Origin: Kribbella sindirgiensis | Lineage (GTDB): Bacteria; Actinomycetota; Actinomycetes; Propionibacteriales; Kribbellaceae | Direction of reading: 5' to 3' | DNA length: 64,000 nt | NCBI RefSeq assembly: GCF_004331435.1 | Contig: NZ_SJKA01000011.1 | Span: 1 to 64,000 of the forward strand | In this document: one piece after another, positions 6,225 to 14,183 of the stretch | How the letters are laid out: each line of letters begins with the position of its first letter | Position numbering within the stretch: the stretch's first letter is position 1 | Program-made: the position numbers and the translations under genes | The notes under the pieces: generated by a model | Told to the model about the DNA's origin: nothing | The model's database searches: none | What the model saw: the letters and a program-made list of their open reading frames with translations, nothing else

Positions 6225-8061
6225 GATGCTGTCGACGTTGTGCCGGGTCCCGGTGCCCTCCGGGGCGGCGATGTCGGCGGACGGTCGCCGGATCGCCTAC
6301 GTGCTGACGACCGTGGACGAGGACGCCGACGCGTACCACCGGGCGGTCTGGATGGTCGACGCCGATGGGGGAGCGCCTCGGTTCTGCACCGACGGGTCGT
6401 CGCCCGCCTGGTCCCCGGACGGCCGCCAACTCGCCGTACTCAGGGAGGACCAGCTCTGGCTGATCGACCCGGACACCGGCGACGGACGCCAACTCACGGA
6501 TCGTGAGCTGGGTGCGGGTGCGGCGGCCTGGAGTCCGGACGGTACGCGCATCGCGTTCTCGGCTGCGGTGGACCTGACGAGAGACGACGGTACGCCGTAC
6601 GCGGCCGGCGATCCCGTGGTGACGCGACGGTTGGGGTACCGCGACGGCGGGCTGCGTGGTTATCGCCGGCCGCATCTGTTCGTGATCGAGCTCGCGACCG
6701 GTGTGACGACGCAGCTCACCGACGGCGACTGGTCCGCGCATTCGCCGGTTTGGTCGCCGGACGGAACCCGGTTGGCGTTCGCCGGGTTGCGGGACGCCCG
6801 CACCGACAACTCGTTGTCCACGGCACCTTTCGTGCTGACACCAGGCGAAGAGCCGCAACGCGTCGGCACCGAGGACATGCTTCGTGCGCTGATGTGGGCA
6901 CCTGACGGCGAGGCGCTGATCATGGCGCGCCTGGCGCCACGTTCGGAAACGCAGCCCCGCCTGCTCCGCGTGCCGCTGGACGGCTCCGCACCCACCGACC
7001 TGCTCGCCGAGATCGACTACGGCAGCACGCTCGCCACGCCGACAACCACCCAGGACGGCCGCGTCCTCACCACCGTCAACGAGCACGCCACAACCCGCGT
7101 CTACGAGCTAGACCCGCTACGCCCGATCACCGACGAAGAACAGCTCTGGATCACGGCACTCTCCGCCGCGGCCACCCGCGCCGCGATCACCTACGCCTCG
7201 CTGGACACGTACGGCGAGGTCGCCACCCTCGACCTCGCGACCGGGGTCCGCAAGGTGCTCACGTCGTACACCGCCGATGCTTTGCACGACCTCGACTGGG
7301 CTCGTCCTGAGCCGCGCACCTTCCAGATCTCGGACAGTACGACGGTCTCCGGGTGGTTGTTCCAGGCCGAACGTCCCGGCCCGCTGCTGCTCGACATCCA
7401 CGGCGGTCCGCACGGCTGGTGGGCGCCGTTGATGCAGCTCGGCTATCCGTACCAACTCGCCCTCGCCGCGGCCGGCTGGTCCGTGCTGCTCCTGAACCCT
7501 CGCGGCAGCGACGGATTCGGCGACGACTTCCACGCCGCCGTCTACGCCGAACAAGGCTTCGGCGACGCCCCGGACCTGCTCGAGCCCATCGACCAACTGG
7601 TTGCCGAGGGCATCGCCGATTCGGACCGGCTGGCCGTCGCGGGCTACAGCTACGGCGGCTACATGACCAACTGGCTCACCGCACACACCACCCGCTTCCG
7701 GGCCGCGGTGTCCGGCGGCGGCATGTGCGACCTGGTCAGCCTCGGGGGTACGGCGGACGTCGGCGTCGGCATGATGGACCTGATCTACGGCGGCACCGAT
7801 CCCGCGGTCCTCCGCCCGCAATCGCCGTACGAGAGCGTCCGGGACGTGCGTACGCCGACGCTCATCCTGCACGGCGCCGACGACGACCGCAGTCCGGTGG
7901 GGCAGGCCGAGCAGTGGTTCGCGGCCCTGCACACCCAGCAGGTCGAGACCGAGCTCGTGCTGTACCCCGGCGCCGGCCACCTGTTCCTGTCGTCAGGCCG
8001 TCCGTCACACCGACTCGACTACTCCCGCCGCACATTCACCTGGCTCACCGACCGCGTCTAA
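6214..8061 (+). CDS. S9 family peptidase (prolyl oligopeptidase/acylaminoacyl type)
   Basis: A 615-residue protein. Residues 1-350 carry repeated 'WSPDGTR.AF'-type blades (for example AWSPDGRQLAVL, AAWSPDGTRIAFSA, VWSPDGTRLAFAG) of a beta-propeller lid. Residues 380-615 are an alpha/beta-hydrolase domain with HGGPHGWW oxyanion region, nucleophile S479 in GYSYGGY, an aspartate in HGADDDRSP (probably D557) and H589 in GAGHLF. This is the S9 serine peptidase layout; no signal peptide is seen, so it is probably cytoplasmic and cleaves short peptides. The GTG start overlaps the small upstream frame. The gene stands between a leader with RNA structure and a VapBC pair. Confidence 0.95.
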   Translation: MSAEMLSTLCRVPVPSGAAMSADGRRIAYVLTTVDEDADAYHRAVWMVDADGGAPRFCTDGSSPAWSPDGRQLAVLREDQLWLIDPDTGDGRQLTDRELGAGAAAWSPDGTRIAFSAAVDLTRDDGTPYAAGDPVVTRRLGYRDGGLRGYRRPHLFVIELATGVTTQLTDGDWSAHSPVWSPDGTRLAFAGLRDARTDNSLSTAPFVLTPGEEPQRVGTEDMLRALMWAPDGEALIMARLAPRSETQPRLLRVPLDGSAPTDLLAEIDYGSTLATPTTTQDGRVLTTVNEHATTRVYELDPLRPITDEEQLWITALSAAATRAAITYASLDTYGEVATLDLATGVRKVLTSYTADALHDLDWARPEPRTFQISDSTTVSGWLFQAERPGPLLLDIHGGPHGWWAPLMQLGYPYQLALAAAGWSVLLLNPRGSDGFGDDFHAAVYAEQGFGDAPDLLEPIDQLVAEGIADSDRLAVAGYSYGGYMTNWLTAHTTRFRAAVSGGGMCDLVSLGGTADVGVGMMDLIYGGTDPAVLRPQSPYESVRDVRTPTLILHGADDDRSPVGQAEQWFAALHTQQVETELVLYPGAGHLFLSSGRPSHRLDYSRRTFTWLTDRV

Positions 8062-8116
8062 ACGGCGGCGCGGTTCGGGTAGACTGGGACCAGGGATATG
8101 GTAGAAGGGTGGAGAT

Positions 8117-8371
8117 ATGAGCCTGAACATCAAGAACGAGGAGACTCACGGGTTGGTGCGGGAGTTGGCGCGGCTCACGGGAGAGTCGCAGACGGCTGCG
8201 GTGGACGCCGCAGTGCGGGAGCGGCTGGCTCGAGTGCGCCGCCTTCGTGGCGCGGGACTTGCGCATCGACTCCTGGCAATCGGCGCTGATGCCGCGCGTC
8301 GTCTGCCGGAAGACTTGCGAACCGCTGACCACGGCGACCTTTTGTACGACGAGAACGGACTGCCCCGGTGA
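8117..8371 (+). CDS. vapB: VapB-family antitoxin
   Basis: An 84-residue protein starting MSLNIKNEETHGLVRELARL then TGESQTAAVDAAVRERLARV, the ribbon-helix-helix start of PSK/Rv0623-type antitoxins. The C-terminal half (LPEDLRTADHGDLLYDENGL) is the expected toxin-binding tail. GGGTGGAG precedes the ATG, and two GATATG repeats flank this site and may be part of the operator. The stop overlaps the GTG of the toxin gene by 4 bases (GTGA). By family knowledge it neutralises the VapC nuclease and represses its own operon. Confidence 0.93.
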   Translation: MSLNIKNEETHGLVRELARLTGESQTAAVDAAVRERLARVRRLRGAGLAHRLLAIGADAARRLPEDLRTADHGDLLYDENGLPR

Positions 8372-8775
8372 TCATCGACACCTCGGCCCTGGTCGCGATC
8401 CTGCGAGCCGAACCAGACGCGGCCGACTTCGCGGAGGCGATCGAGGGTGCCACGGTACGCCGGATATCCGCCGCGAACTTCCTTGAGGCTGCCGTCGTGA
8501 TGGACAGCGCGCGGGATCCGGTCGTCAGCCGGCGTTTCGACGAGTTGTGTGCGGCTGCCGATCTTCAGATCGAGCCCGTGACCGAGAGGCAGGCGCGGAC
8601 CGCCCGCGAGGCGTACCGCGACTTCGGCAAGGGCAGCGGTCATCCTGCCGGTCTCAACTTCGGCGACTGCTTCGCCTATGCACTGGCGAAGGACACCGGG
8701 GAACCCCTGTTGTTCAAGGGCAAGGGCTTCATTCACACCGACCTGGCGTCAGTTCTCTCTGGCTCAGCCGGTTGA
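8368..8775 (+). CDS. vapC: VapC-family PIN-domain toxin
   Basis: A 135-residue PIN-domain ribonuclease. Acidic metal ligands are seen at D4 (MIIDTSALVA), E40 (NFLEAAVV), D100 (NFGDCFAYALA) and D125 (FIHTDLASV), the full set for this fold. GTG start, coupled to vapB by a 4-base overlap. VapC toxins cut specific tRNAs or rRNA when the labile antitoxin is lost; the target here is unknown. The last 12 bases overlap the end of the convergent MerR gene, so read-through of either gene would make RNA antisense to the other. Confidence 0.95.
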   Translation: MIIDTSALVAILRAEPDAADFAEAIEGATVRRISAANFLEAAVVMDSARDPVVSRRFDELCAAADLQIEPVTERQARTAREAYRDFGKGSGHPAGLNFGDCFAYALAKDTGEPLLFKGKGFIHTDLASVLSGSAG

Positions 8776-9504
8776 CGGCAGGGCCTTCGGGTCCAGGCCG
8801 AGTTCTTCGTAGGCGACGATCTCGATCTCGCGGGCCATTGCCTCCCGGAACGCCGCGACCAGCGCCTGACCCGCGAGCGGGATGATGCCCTCCAGCGTCC
8901 GCTGGATCTCGGGCCAGCCCTCCGCGGGCATGCCGGCGTTGGTGAAGTCGCGCCACACCGTGCTGCGGAACAGCTCGACGTACGTCTTCGCGACCGCGTC
9001 CGCCTGCGCGAACAGCTTCGGCAGCATCTCGAAGATCGCCTGCATCGGGACGCCGAGCTTGATCACCTCGAGGCCGGTGCGCAGCAGGTCCGAGTTCGCG
9101 ATCCGGAGCCGGCCGTCGTCCAGCCGTTCGGCGATCCCGAGCTCGACCAGCCGCTCGATGACCGCGGGATCGTGCGGTACGCCGGCCCGCTCGGCCAGCT
9201 GGAACTCGTCGAGGACCTCGGGCTCGGCCGGGGTCCACGGGTTCACCAGGGTCTCGAAGACACCGAGCGCCATCGCGCCGTCGGGCAGTTCGCCCATCAT
9301 CCGCTCGACCGCGGCCAGCGTGTACCCCTTGGCGAGCAGCTCGCGGACCAGCGTCAGCCGGGCCACGTGATCCTGGCCGTAGTACCCGGTCCGGCCGACC
9401 AGCCGCGGCGGCGGGATCAGCCCGCGCCCGGCGTACGCACGCACGTTCCGGACCGTCATCCCCACCTTGGCGGCGAGCTGGTCGACAGTGAGCTCCTCAT
9501 CCAC
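8764..9504 (-). CDS. MerR family transcriptional regulator
   Basis: A 246-residue protein read from a GTG at 9504. The N-terminal winged helix is clear: ELTVDQLAAKVGMTVRNVRA then YAGRGLIPPPRLVGRTGYYG, followed by the dimerisation helix start VRELLAKGYTLAAVERMMGE. The remaining 150 residues are helical and lack a Cys metal site, pointing to an organic effector or a protein-type input. The gene is divergent from the membrane-protein gene at 9601; between them are two adjacent palindromes. By analogy it controls the 9601-12398 operon and itself. The 3' end overlaps vapC by 12 bases. The open frame runs further upstream, but only this part resembles a protein. Confidence 0.9.
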   Translation of the reverse strand: MDEELTVDQLAAKVGMTVRNVRAYAGRGLIPPPRLVGRTGYYGQDHVARLTLVRELLAKGYTLAAVERMMGELPDGAMALGVFETLVNPWTPAEPEVLDEFQLAERAGVPHDPAVIERLVELGIAERLDDGRLRIANSDLLRTGLEVIKLGVPMQAIFEMLPKLFAQADAVAKTYVELFRSTVWRDFTNAGMPAEGWPEIQRTLEGIIPLAGQALVAAFREAMAREIEIVAYEELGLDPKALPSTG

Positions 9505-9528
9505 CCTTGACAGTCTTCCAGACTCCAC

Positions 9529-9547
9529 GTTACATAGTAGATGTAAC
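9529..9547. promoter_or_regulatory. MerR-type palindrome
   Basis: GTTACAT-AGTAG-ATGTAAC is a perfect 7-bp inverted repeat with a 5-base spacer, 25 bases upstream of the MerR start. Regulators of this family bind such A/T-rich palindromes in the spacer of the promoters they control. It is the best candidate for the MerR operator. Confidence 0.7.
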
Positions 9548-9563
9548 ATGCGCCATGGCGCAT
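9548..9563. promoter_or_regulatory. Second, contiguous 16-bp palindrome
   Basis: ATGCGCCATGGCGCAT is perfectly self-complementary and directly abuts the GTTACAT palindrome. It is followed by two direct copies of TTATGTCTG (9567-9575 and 9579-9587), 12 bases apart, then the ribosome site of the 9601 gene. The set may hold a second regulator's site or the transcription start region. Function is inferred only from position. Confidence 0.5.
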
Positions 9564-9600
9564 ACTTTATGTCTGGTCTTATGTCTGAAGGAGACGCTGG

Positions 9601-11448
9601 ATGGCGATTCCGCTGGCGACCACCGGTACGGCGACGTTCGACCAGATCGCGATCGTCACCGGCGTGGTCGGACTGCTGTACGTCGCACTCGCCGTACTGC
9701 TGTGGCGCGAACGCACCGGCCGCGTCACGCTGGTAGGTAGGTTCGCGGACACCATCGGGAGACTGGACGGAGTCCCCCGATGGGCCGCGCTCACGCCGTA
9801 CCTGCACGCCGTCTCGCTGCTCGCCTGCGCGTTCGGGGTCTGGTGGGACATCGCGGTGCACATCGACAAGGGCCGCGACACCGGCCCGTTCGGGACGCCG
9901 GCGCACTACCCGATCTTCTTCGGCATCCTCGGCGTGATCGTGTCCGGCGTCCTGCCGATCGCCCTCGCGGGCAAACCGCTGCCGGCCCGGACGATCAAGC
10001 TGACGAGGCGCGAGTCGAGAGACACGCCCAGGAGCTGGCGGATCCCGTGCAGCGCCGCGCTGATCACGGTCTGCGGGATGTTCGCGCTGGTCGGGTTCCC
10101 GCTCGACGACGTCTGGCACCGGCTGTTCGGCGAGGACGTCACGCTGTGGGGACCGACCCACCTGTTGATGATCGGCGGCGTGGTCTTCTCGATCTTCGCG
10201 CGGCTGCTGGCGATCGCCGAGGTCGAGCAGCTGATGGGCGTCAACAAGCGCCGGTTGCTCCAGGAGATCGTGTCGGTCGGTGCGCTGCTGATCGCGTGGG
10301 ACCTGTTCAGCACCGAGTTCAACTACGGCGTACCGCAGTTCCCGTTGATCCTGCAGCCGTTGCTGATCGTGTTCGGTGCGGCGATGGCGTTCACGATCCT
10401 GCGGGCGCGCCGCGGACCGGGGACGACGTTCGCGGCGCTTGCCGTGTACCTGGTGATCCGCGGCGGGATCGCGTGGGCGGTGGCCGAGCCGCTCGGTGAG
10501 ATCGTCGGGCACTTCCCGTTGCTGGTCGTCGAGGCGCTGCTGGTCGAGGGCGTGGCGCTTGCCCTCGGCAACAAGAACCGCTTCCGGCTGGGCCTCGTGT
10601 CCGGTCTGCTGATCGGCACCGTCGGCGTGGTCGCGGAGTACGCCTGGAGCCAGGTCTGGATGCCGATCGCGTGGCCGTCGTCGATGCTGCCGTCCGCGAT
10701 CGGGTACGGCGTGATCGTCGGGGCCGGCGCCGGCCTGGTCGGGGCGTGGCTCGCGACCCGGTACGCCGAGGTGGCCGGCGAGGAGCGTGCGATCGGGATC
10801 AAGTACGTCCGGCCGATCGCGGTCCGGCGTACCCATCAACTGGGCGCGGCAGGCCTCGTCGCGGTCGTGGCGACGGTGTTCTTCTGCGTGCCGCGGACAG
10901 CGGGAGCGGGGGTGTCAGGGGTCGTGTCGTTGGAGCGGGTGGCCACGGGGGCCGAGCCGACGGCGTACGTCACGATCACTCTCACGCCCGCTGACGCGGC
11001 CGATGGCGCGCGCTGGTTCGAGGCGCTGGCCTGGCAGGGCGGCGGGCTGGTGTTCCACCCGATGGAGAAGGTTGCCGACGGCACGTACCGGTCGGCGGAC
11101 CCGCTGCCGATGTACGGGAAGTGGAAGTCGATGATCCGGCTGCACCAGGGGCCGCGGGACCTGGTGGCGAGCTGGGTGTACGCCCCGGAGGACGCGGCGA
11201 TCGCGAAACCCGCGATCCAGGTGTCGAACGGGCAGACGGTCGAGTTCGTGAACGAGCAGCAGACGTTGCGGCGCGAAGAACGGACCGACGTGCCACGATG
11301 GATGTGGAACGCCGGGTACGCGCTGCTCGCGGTGGTCGGGCTGCTCGAGGTGATCGGGATCGCCTGGCTGGTCGGGCGCGGCGCCCGCGGCGGGCGGATG
11401 CGGGCGGCCCACCTGGCTGCCGGCGAACGGGAACGGGAGACTGCGTGA
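9601..11448 (+). CDS. Large membrane protein of unknown function
   Basis: A 615-residue protein with a good ribosome site (GAAGGAGA). About ten membrane spans fill residues 15-420, with conserved-looking His/Asp motifs at span ends: YLHAVSLLACAFGVWWDIAV, HIDKGRD, GTPAHYPIFFG, WHRLFGEDVTLWGPTHLLM. The many His residues (VHID, AHY, WHRLFG, THLLM) could bind metal or haem. Residues about 430-570 form a soluble beta-rich domain (VSLERVATGAEPTAYVTITL), probably outside the cell, followed by a last membrane span and a basic tail. No family recognised. The stop overlaps the hydrolase start, so the two are coupled; the divergent MerR regulator is the likely controller. Confidence 0.8.
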   Translation: MAIPLATTGTATFDQIAIVTGVVGLLYVALAVLLWRERTGRVTLVGRFADTIGRLDGVPRWAALTPYLHAVSLLACAFGVWWDIAVHIDKGRDTGPFGTPAHYPIFFGILGVIVSGVLPIALAGKPLPARTIKLTRRESRDTPRSWRIPCSAALITVCGMFALVGFPLDDVWHRLFGEDVTLWGPTHLLMIGGVVFSIFARLLAIAEVEQLMGVNKRRLLQEIVSVGALLIAWDLFSTEFNYGVPQFPLILQPLLIVFGAAMAFTILRARRGPGTTFAALAVYLVIRGGIAWAVAEPLGEIVGHFPLLVVEALLVEGVALALGNKNRFRLGLVSGLLIGTVGVVAEYAWSQVWMPIAWPSSMLPSAIGYGVIVGAGAGLVGAWLATRYAEVAGEERAIGIKYVRPIAVRRTHQLGAAGLVAVVATVFFCVPRTAGAGVSGVVSLERVATGAEPTAYVTITLTPADAADGARWFEALAWQGGGLVFHPMEKVADGTYRSADPLPMYGKWKSMIRLHQGPRDLVASWVYAPEDAAIAKPAIQVSNGQTVEFVNEQQTLRREERTDVPRWMWNAGYALLAVVGLLEVIGIAWLVGRGARGGRMRAAHLAAGERERETA

Positions 11449-12398
11449 CGATCCAGTTGGAGCGGTCCGGGGTACTGAGACACTCCCTTATGGCCGCGGA
11501 CGGAGTACGGCTGAACGTCGAGGTGACCGGTCCGGCCGACGCGCCGGTGACGGTGCTGCTCGTGCACGGGTGGACGTGCTCGACGCGCTCCTGGCACAAC
11601 CAGGTGGAGGGACTGCCGCAGATCCTCGGGCCGGACGCGGTGCGGGTTGTCACGTATGACCATCGCGGGCATGGCCGGTCGGAGGCCGCGCCTGCCGGTA
11701 CGACGCGGCTCGATCAGCTGGCGGACGACCTGGTGACGGTTCTCGACGAGGTCGTCGGCGACGGCCCGGTCGTGTACGCCGGCCACTCGATGGGCGGCAT
11801 GACCCTGATGGCGGCCGCGGACCGGTACCCGGAACTCTTCGGCTCCCGCATCCGCGCGGCAGCCCTCGTCAGCACCACCTCAGGCCACCTGACCGAAGGC
11901 GCCCTCGGCCTCCCCACAAGACTCGACCCCGCAGCCGTCCGGATCACACCACGCGTCCTGAACGCGGTCGGTCGAAGGGTCGACCGCCGCGCGACTGCCA
12001 GTGCGCGATCCAGTGCGCGCCAGGCGGCGGTTCTTGCTGCTCGGTTGCAGCGGCCGGCTTTGCGGAGGGTGGTGTTCGGGAAGAAGCCTGATCCGGCGGA
12101 GGTCGACCTGTTCATGGCGGATCTCGCGGTGGTGCCGGGAGCGTCGTACGGCGGGTTCTTCGAGACGATGCTGGAGCACGACCGAGGACACGCGCTGAAG
12201 GTGCTCGACGAACTGCCGGTGGAGATCATGCACGGCACCCGCGACCGCCTGCTCCCACCGCGCCACGCGAACCGCATCGCCGCCCAGCTCCCGACCGCCC
12301 GCTTGTGGATCTACCCCGGCGCCGGTCACATGCTCATGCAGGAGCGGCCCAGGGACGTCACCCACCGACTGGCGTCCCTGGCCCGCAAGGTGAGCTGA
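11445..12398 (+). CDS. Alpha/beta hydrolase
   Basis: A 317-residue protein from a GTG overlapping the previous stop (GTGA). It has the alpha/beta-hydrolase core: VLLVHGWTCSTRSW (oxyanion region), YDHRGHGRS, nucleophile S115 in GHSMGGM, D267 in HGTRDRLLP and H295 in GAGHML, giving a complete Ser-Asp-His triad. A helical cap lies at about 150-250. Such enzymes are esterases, lipases or C-C hydrolases; substrate is unknown. Coupling to the membrane protein and the divergent MerR gene suggests one inducible module, perhaps acting on a membrane-permeable ester. Confidence 0.92.
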   Translation: MTIQLERSGVLRHSLMAADGVRLNVEVTGPADAPVTVLLVHGWTCSTRSWHNQVEGLPQILGPDAVRVVTYDHRGHGRSEAAPAGTTRLDQLADDLVTVLDEVVGDGPVVYAGHSMGGMTLMAAADRYPELFGSRIRAAALVSTTSGHLTEGALGLPTRLDPAAVRITPRVLNAVGRRVDRRATASARSSARQAAVLAARLQRPALRRVVFGKKPDPAEVDLFMADLAVVPGASYGGFFETMLEHDRGHALKVLDELPVEIMHGTRDRLLPPRHANRIAAQLPTARLWIYPGAGHMLMQERPRDVTHRLASLARKVS

Positions 12399-12399
12399 G

Positions 12400-12810
12400 C
12401 TACTTCAGCTGGCCGCGGACGGCACCTGCCGGGAACGTCGCGTTGTGGACGTTCACGTAGTACGCCTTCGGATCGGCGGTGATCCCGGCGGCGAGGTCGG
12501 CGCTGATCGTGGTACAACCCGATCCGGGGTTCGCGGCCACGGACAGCGGGATGACGACCGGTCCGGCGACATGGCGCGGCGCGAGGTGGACGTGCGCCGC
12601 CGTCGGGGTCTCGATGTCCTGCCAGCTCAGCGTCCAGCAGAACGTGGTGCCGTCGATCGTGTAGCTGAAGAACCCGTGGCCGTCCGCGTCGGCAGTGGCG
12701 GCCTCCTGCTCGCCGTTCAACGGGATGGCGGGTGCTGCGTTCGCGGCCGGTAGCCCAAGGGCGCTGAGCGCCACGATGCCGGCTGCGGCGACGATGGTTC
12801 GTGCGGACAT
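12400..12810 (-). CDS. Secreted CHRD-domain protein
   Basis: A 136-residue protein with a signal peptide (MSARTIVAAAGIVALSALGL, cleavage after PAANA). The mature part is a single CHRD domain: LNGEQEAATADADGHGFFSY, AAHVHLAP, GPVVIPL, and the closing YVNVHNATFPAGAVRGQLK, where 'vH...P.GaiRGqL' is diagnostic. CHRD domains were named from chordin and form beta barrels; their bacterial role is not settled. A strong ribosome site (AGGAGGG) precedes the ATG. It converges on the hydrolase gene with only one base between the stops. Confidence 0.9.
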   Translation of the reverse strand: MSARTIVAAAGIVALSALGLPAANAAPAIPLNGEQEAATADADGHGFFSYTIDGTTFCWTLSWQDIETPTAAHVHLAPRHVAGPVVIPLSVAANPGSGCTTISADLAAGITADPKAYYVNVHNATFPAGAVRGQLK

Positions 12811-12935
12811 GTTGCCCTCCTGCAGGTCGTGGGGACGGAGTTCCCCTCCTCGACACGGATGGGAATCGCGATCGGTTCAGCCGGATGAGAACCGCGTCAC
12901 GGCCGGGGCCGGGGACCTCGCCTACGCTCGAGCTC

Positions 12936-14081
12936 GTGCAGAACCTTCTCTCCGATGTTGTGGTCGTGGATCTGACCCGGGCGCTGGCCGGGCCGCATGC
13001 CGCGATGATGCTGGGCGATCTCGGGGCGCGGGTGATCAAGGTCGAGACCCCGAACGGCGGCGACGACAGCCGCGGTTGGGGCCCGCCGTTCGTGGACGGC
13101 GAGTCGACGTACTACCTGTCGGCGAACCGGAACAAGGAATCGGTGACCGCCGACCTGAAGTCGGACGAGGGCAAGGAGTTCCTGACCAAGCTGGTCCGCA
13201 AGGCCGACGTACTGATGGAGAACTTCCGGCCCGGCGTCCTCGACCGGCTCGGCTTCTCCACCGAACGCCTGCACGAGCTCAACCCGGGCCTGGTGATCCT
13301 GTCGATCACCGGGTTCGGGCACGACGGACCCGAAGGCGGCCGCGCCGGGTACGACCAGATCGCCCAGGGGGAGGGCGGGCTGATGAGCATCACCGGCGAG
13401 ACCGAACCGACGAAGGTCGGCGCCCCGATCGCGGACCTGCTGGCCGGGATGTACGGCGCGTACGGCGCTCTCGCCGCGCTCCACGAGCGATCGATCACCG
13501 GCAAGGGGCGGGTCGTCCGGACCAGCCTGCTCGCATCGGTCGTCGGCGTGCACGCGTTCCACGGCACGAAGTGGACGGTGGCGCACGAACTCCCCGGACG
13601 CGTCGGCAACCATCACGCGCAGATCGCGCCGTACGGGCTCTATCGCACCCGGGACGACATCGTGCAGGTCGCGATCGGCAGCGAAGGGCTGTGGCGGTTG
13701 TTCGCCCCGATCGTCGGTCTGGATCCTTCGGAGGAACGGTTCGCGACCAACTCGGCCAGGGTGGCGCATCGGGACGAGCTGACCGCGGCGATCGAGTCCG
13801 CGTTCGCCACCGAATCGGCCGATGTCTGGCTGGAACGCCTTGCGGAGAAGGGGATTCCGGCCGGTAAGGTCCGCGACTTCCAGCAGGTGTACGACTGGGA
13901 GCAGACCCGCTCGCAGGGCCTGCTGATCGATGTCGAGCACCCGACGCTCGGCACCATCCAGCTCCCCGGCCCGCCGTTGCGTTTCGACGACAACCAGTAC
14001 GCCGGCGCACGCGAGACCAACCTCCCGCCGCCGCGGCTCGGCGAGCACGACGAGTCCGTTCGCCGCTGGTTGGCCGAGTAG
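12936..14081 (+). CDS. CaiB/BaiF family CoA transferase
   Basis: A 381-residue type III CoA transferase: DLTRALAGPHAAMMLGDLGA, VIKVETPNGGDDSRGWGPPF, NRNKESVTADLKS, LMENFRPGVLDRLG and a conserved Asp, D167, in APIADLLAGMYGA that forms the acyl-aspartyl intermediate in the family. These enzymes move CoA between carboxylic acids. The GTG at 12936 is preferred because homology begins there; there is no clear ribosome site, so the mRNA may be leaderless, and an ATG at 12885 is an alternative. The 100-bp inverted-repeat element begins 3 bases after the stop. Acyl substrate unknown. Confidence 0.92.
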   Translation: MQNLLSDVVVVDLTRALAGPHAAMMLGDLGARVIKVETPNGGDDSRGWGPPFVDGESTYYLSANRNKESVTADLKSDEGKEFLTKLVRKADVLMENFRPGVLDRLGFSTERLHELNPGLVILSITGFGHDGPEGGRAGYDQIAQGEGGLMSITGETEPTKVGAPIADLLAGMYGAYGALAALHERSITGKGRVVRTSLLASVVGVHAFHGTKWTVAHELPGRVGNHHAQIAPYGLYRTRDDIVQVAIGSEGLWRLFAPIVGLDPSEERFATNSARVAHRDELTAAIESAFATESADVWLERLAEKGIPAGKVRDFQQVYDWEQTRSQGLLIDVEHPTLGTIQLPGPPLRFDDNQYAGARETNLPPPRLGEHDESVRRWLAE

Positions 14082-14083
14082 CC

Positions 14084-14183
14084 GGACCTGCACCACTCAC
14101 CAACCACGTGGCGCTGGGCGCGCCCGCGCTCAGCCGGGCGTCGAGCTCGGCTGTTCCTGCCTGTTGGTGAGTGCTGGAGGTCC
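14084..14183. repeat. 100-bp intergenic inverted-repeat element, copy 1
   Basis: The left arm (14084-14104) is GGAC, three variable bases, then CACCACTCACCAAC. The right arm (14163-14183) contains GGTGAGTGCTGGAGGTCC. The arms pair at 19 of 21 positions around a 58-base interior. Copies 2 and 3 are at 24032 and 47084. Here the element starts 3 bases after the CoA-transferase stop, and its right half lies inside the convergent LacI gene, supplying that gene's stop codon and last 18 residues. Confidence 0.85.

Noticed and set aside
9505..10839. Upstream extension of the MerR frame to about 690 residues
   Set aside because: The extension is opposite the 9601 membrane-protein gene and is low-complexity; protein likeness starts only at the GTG at 9504.
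14084..14183. The 100-bp elements as insertion sequences
   Set aside because: No transposase frame is inside or beside them and I saw no target-site duplication; a non-autonomous repeat or terminator remains possible.
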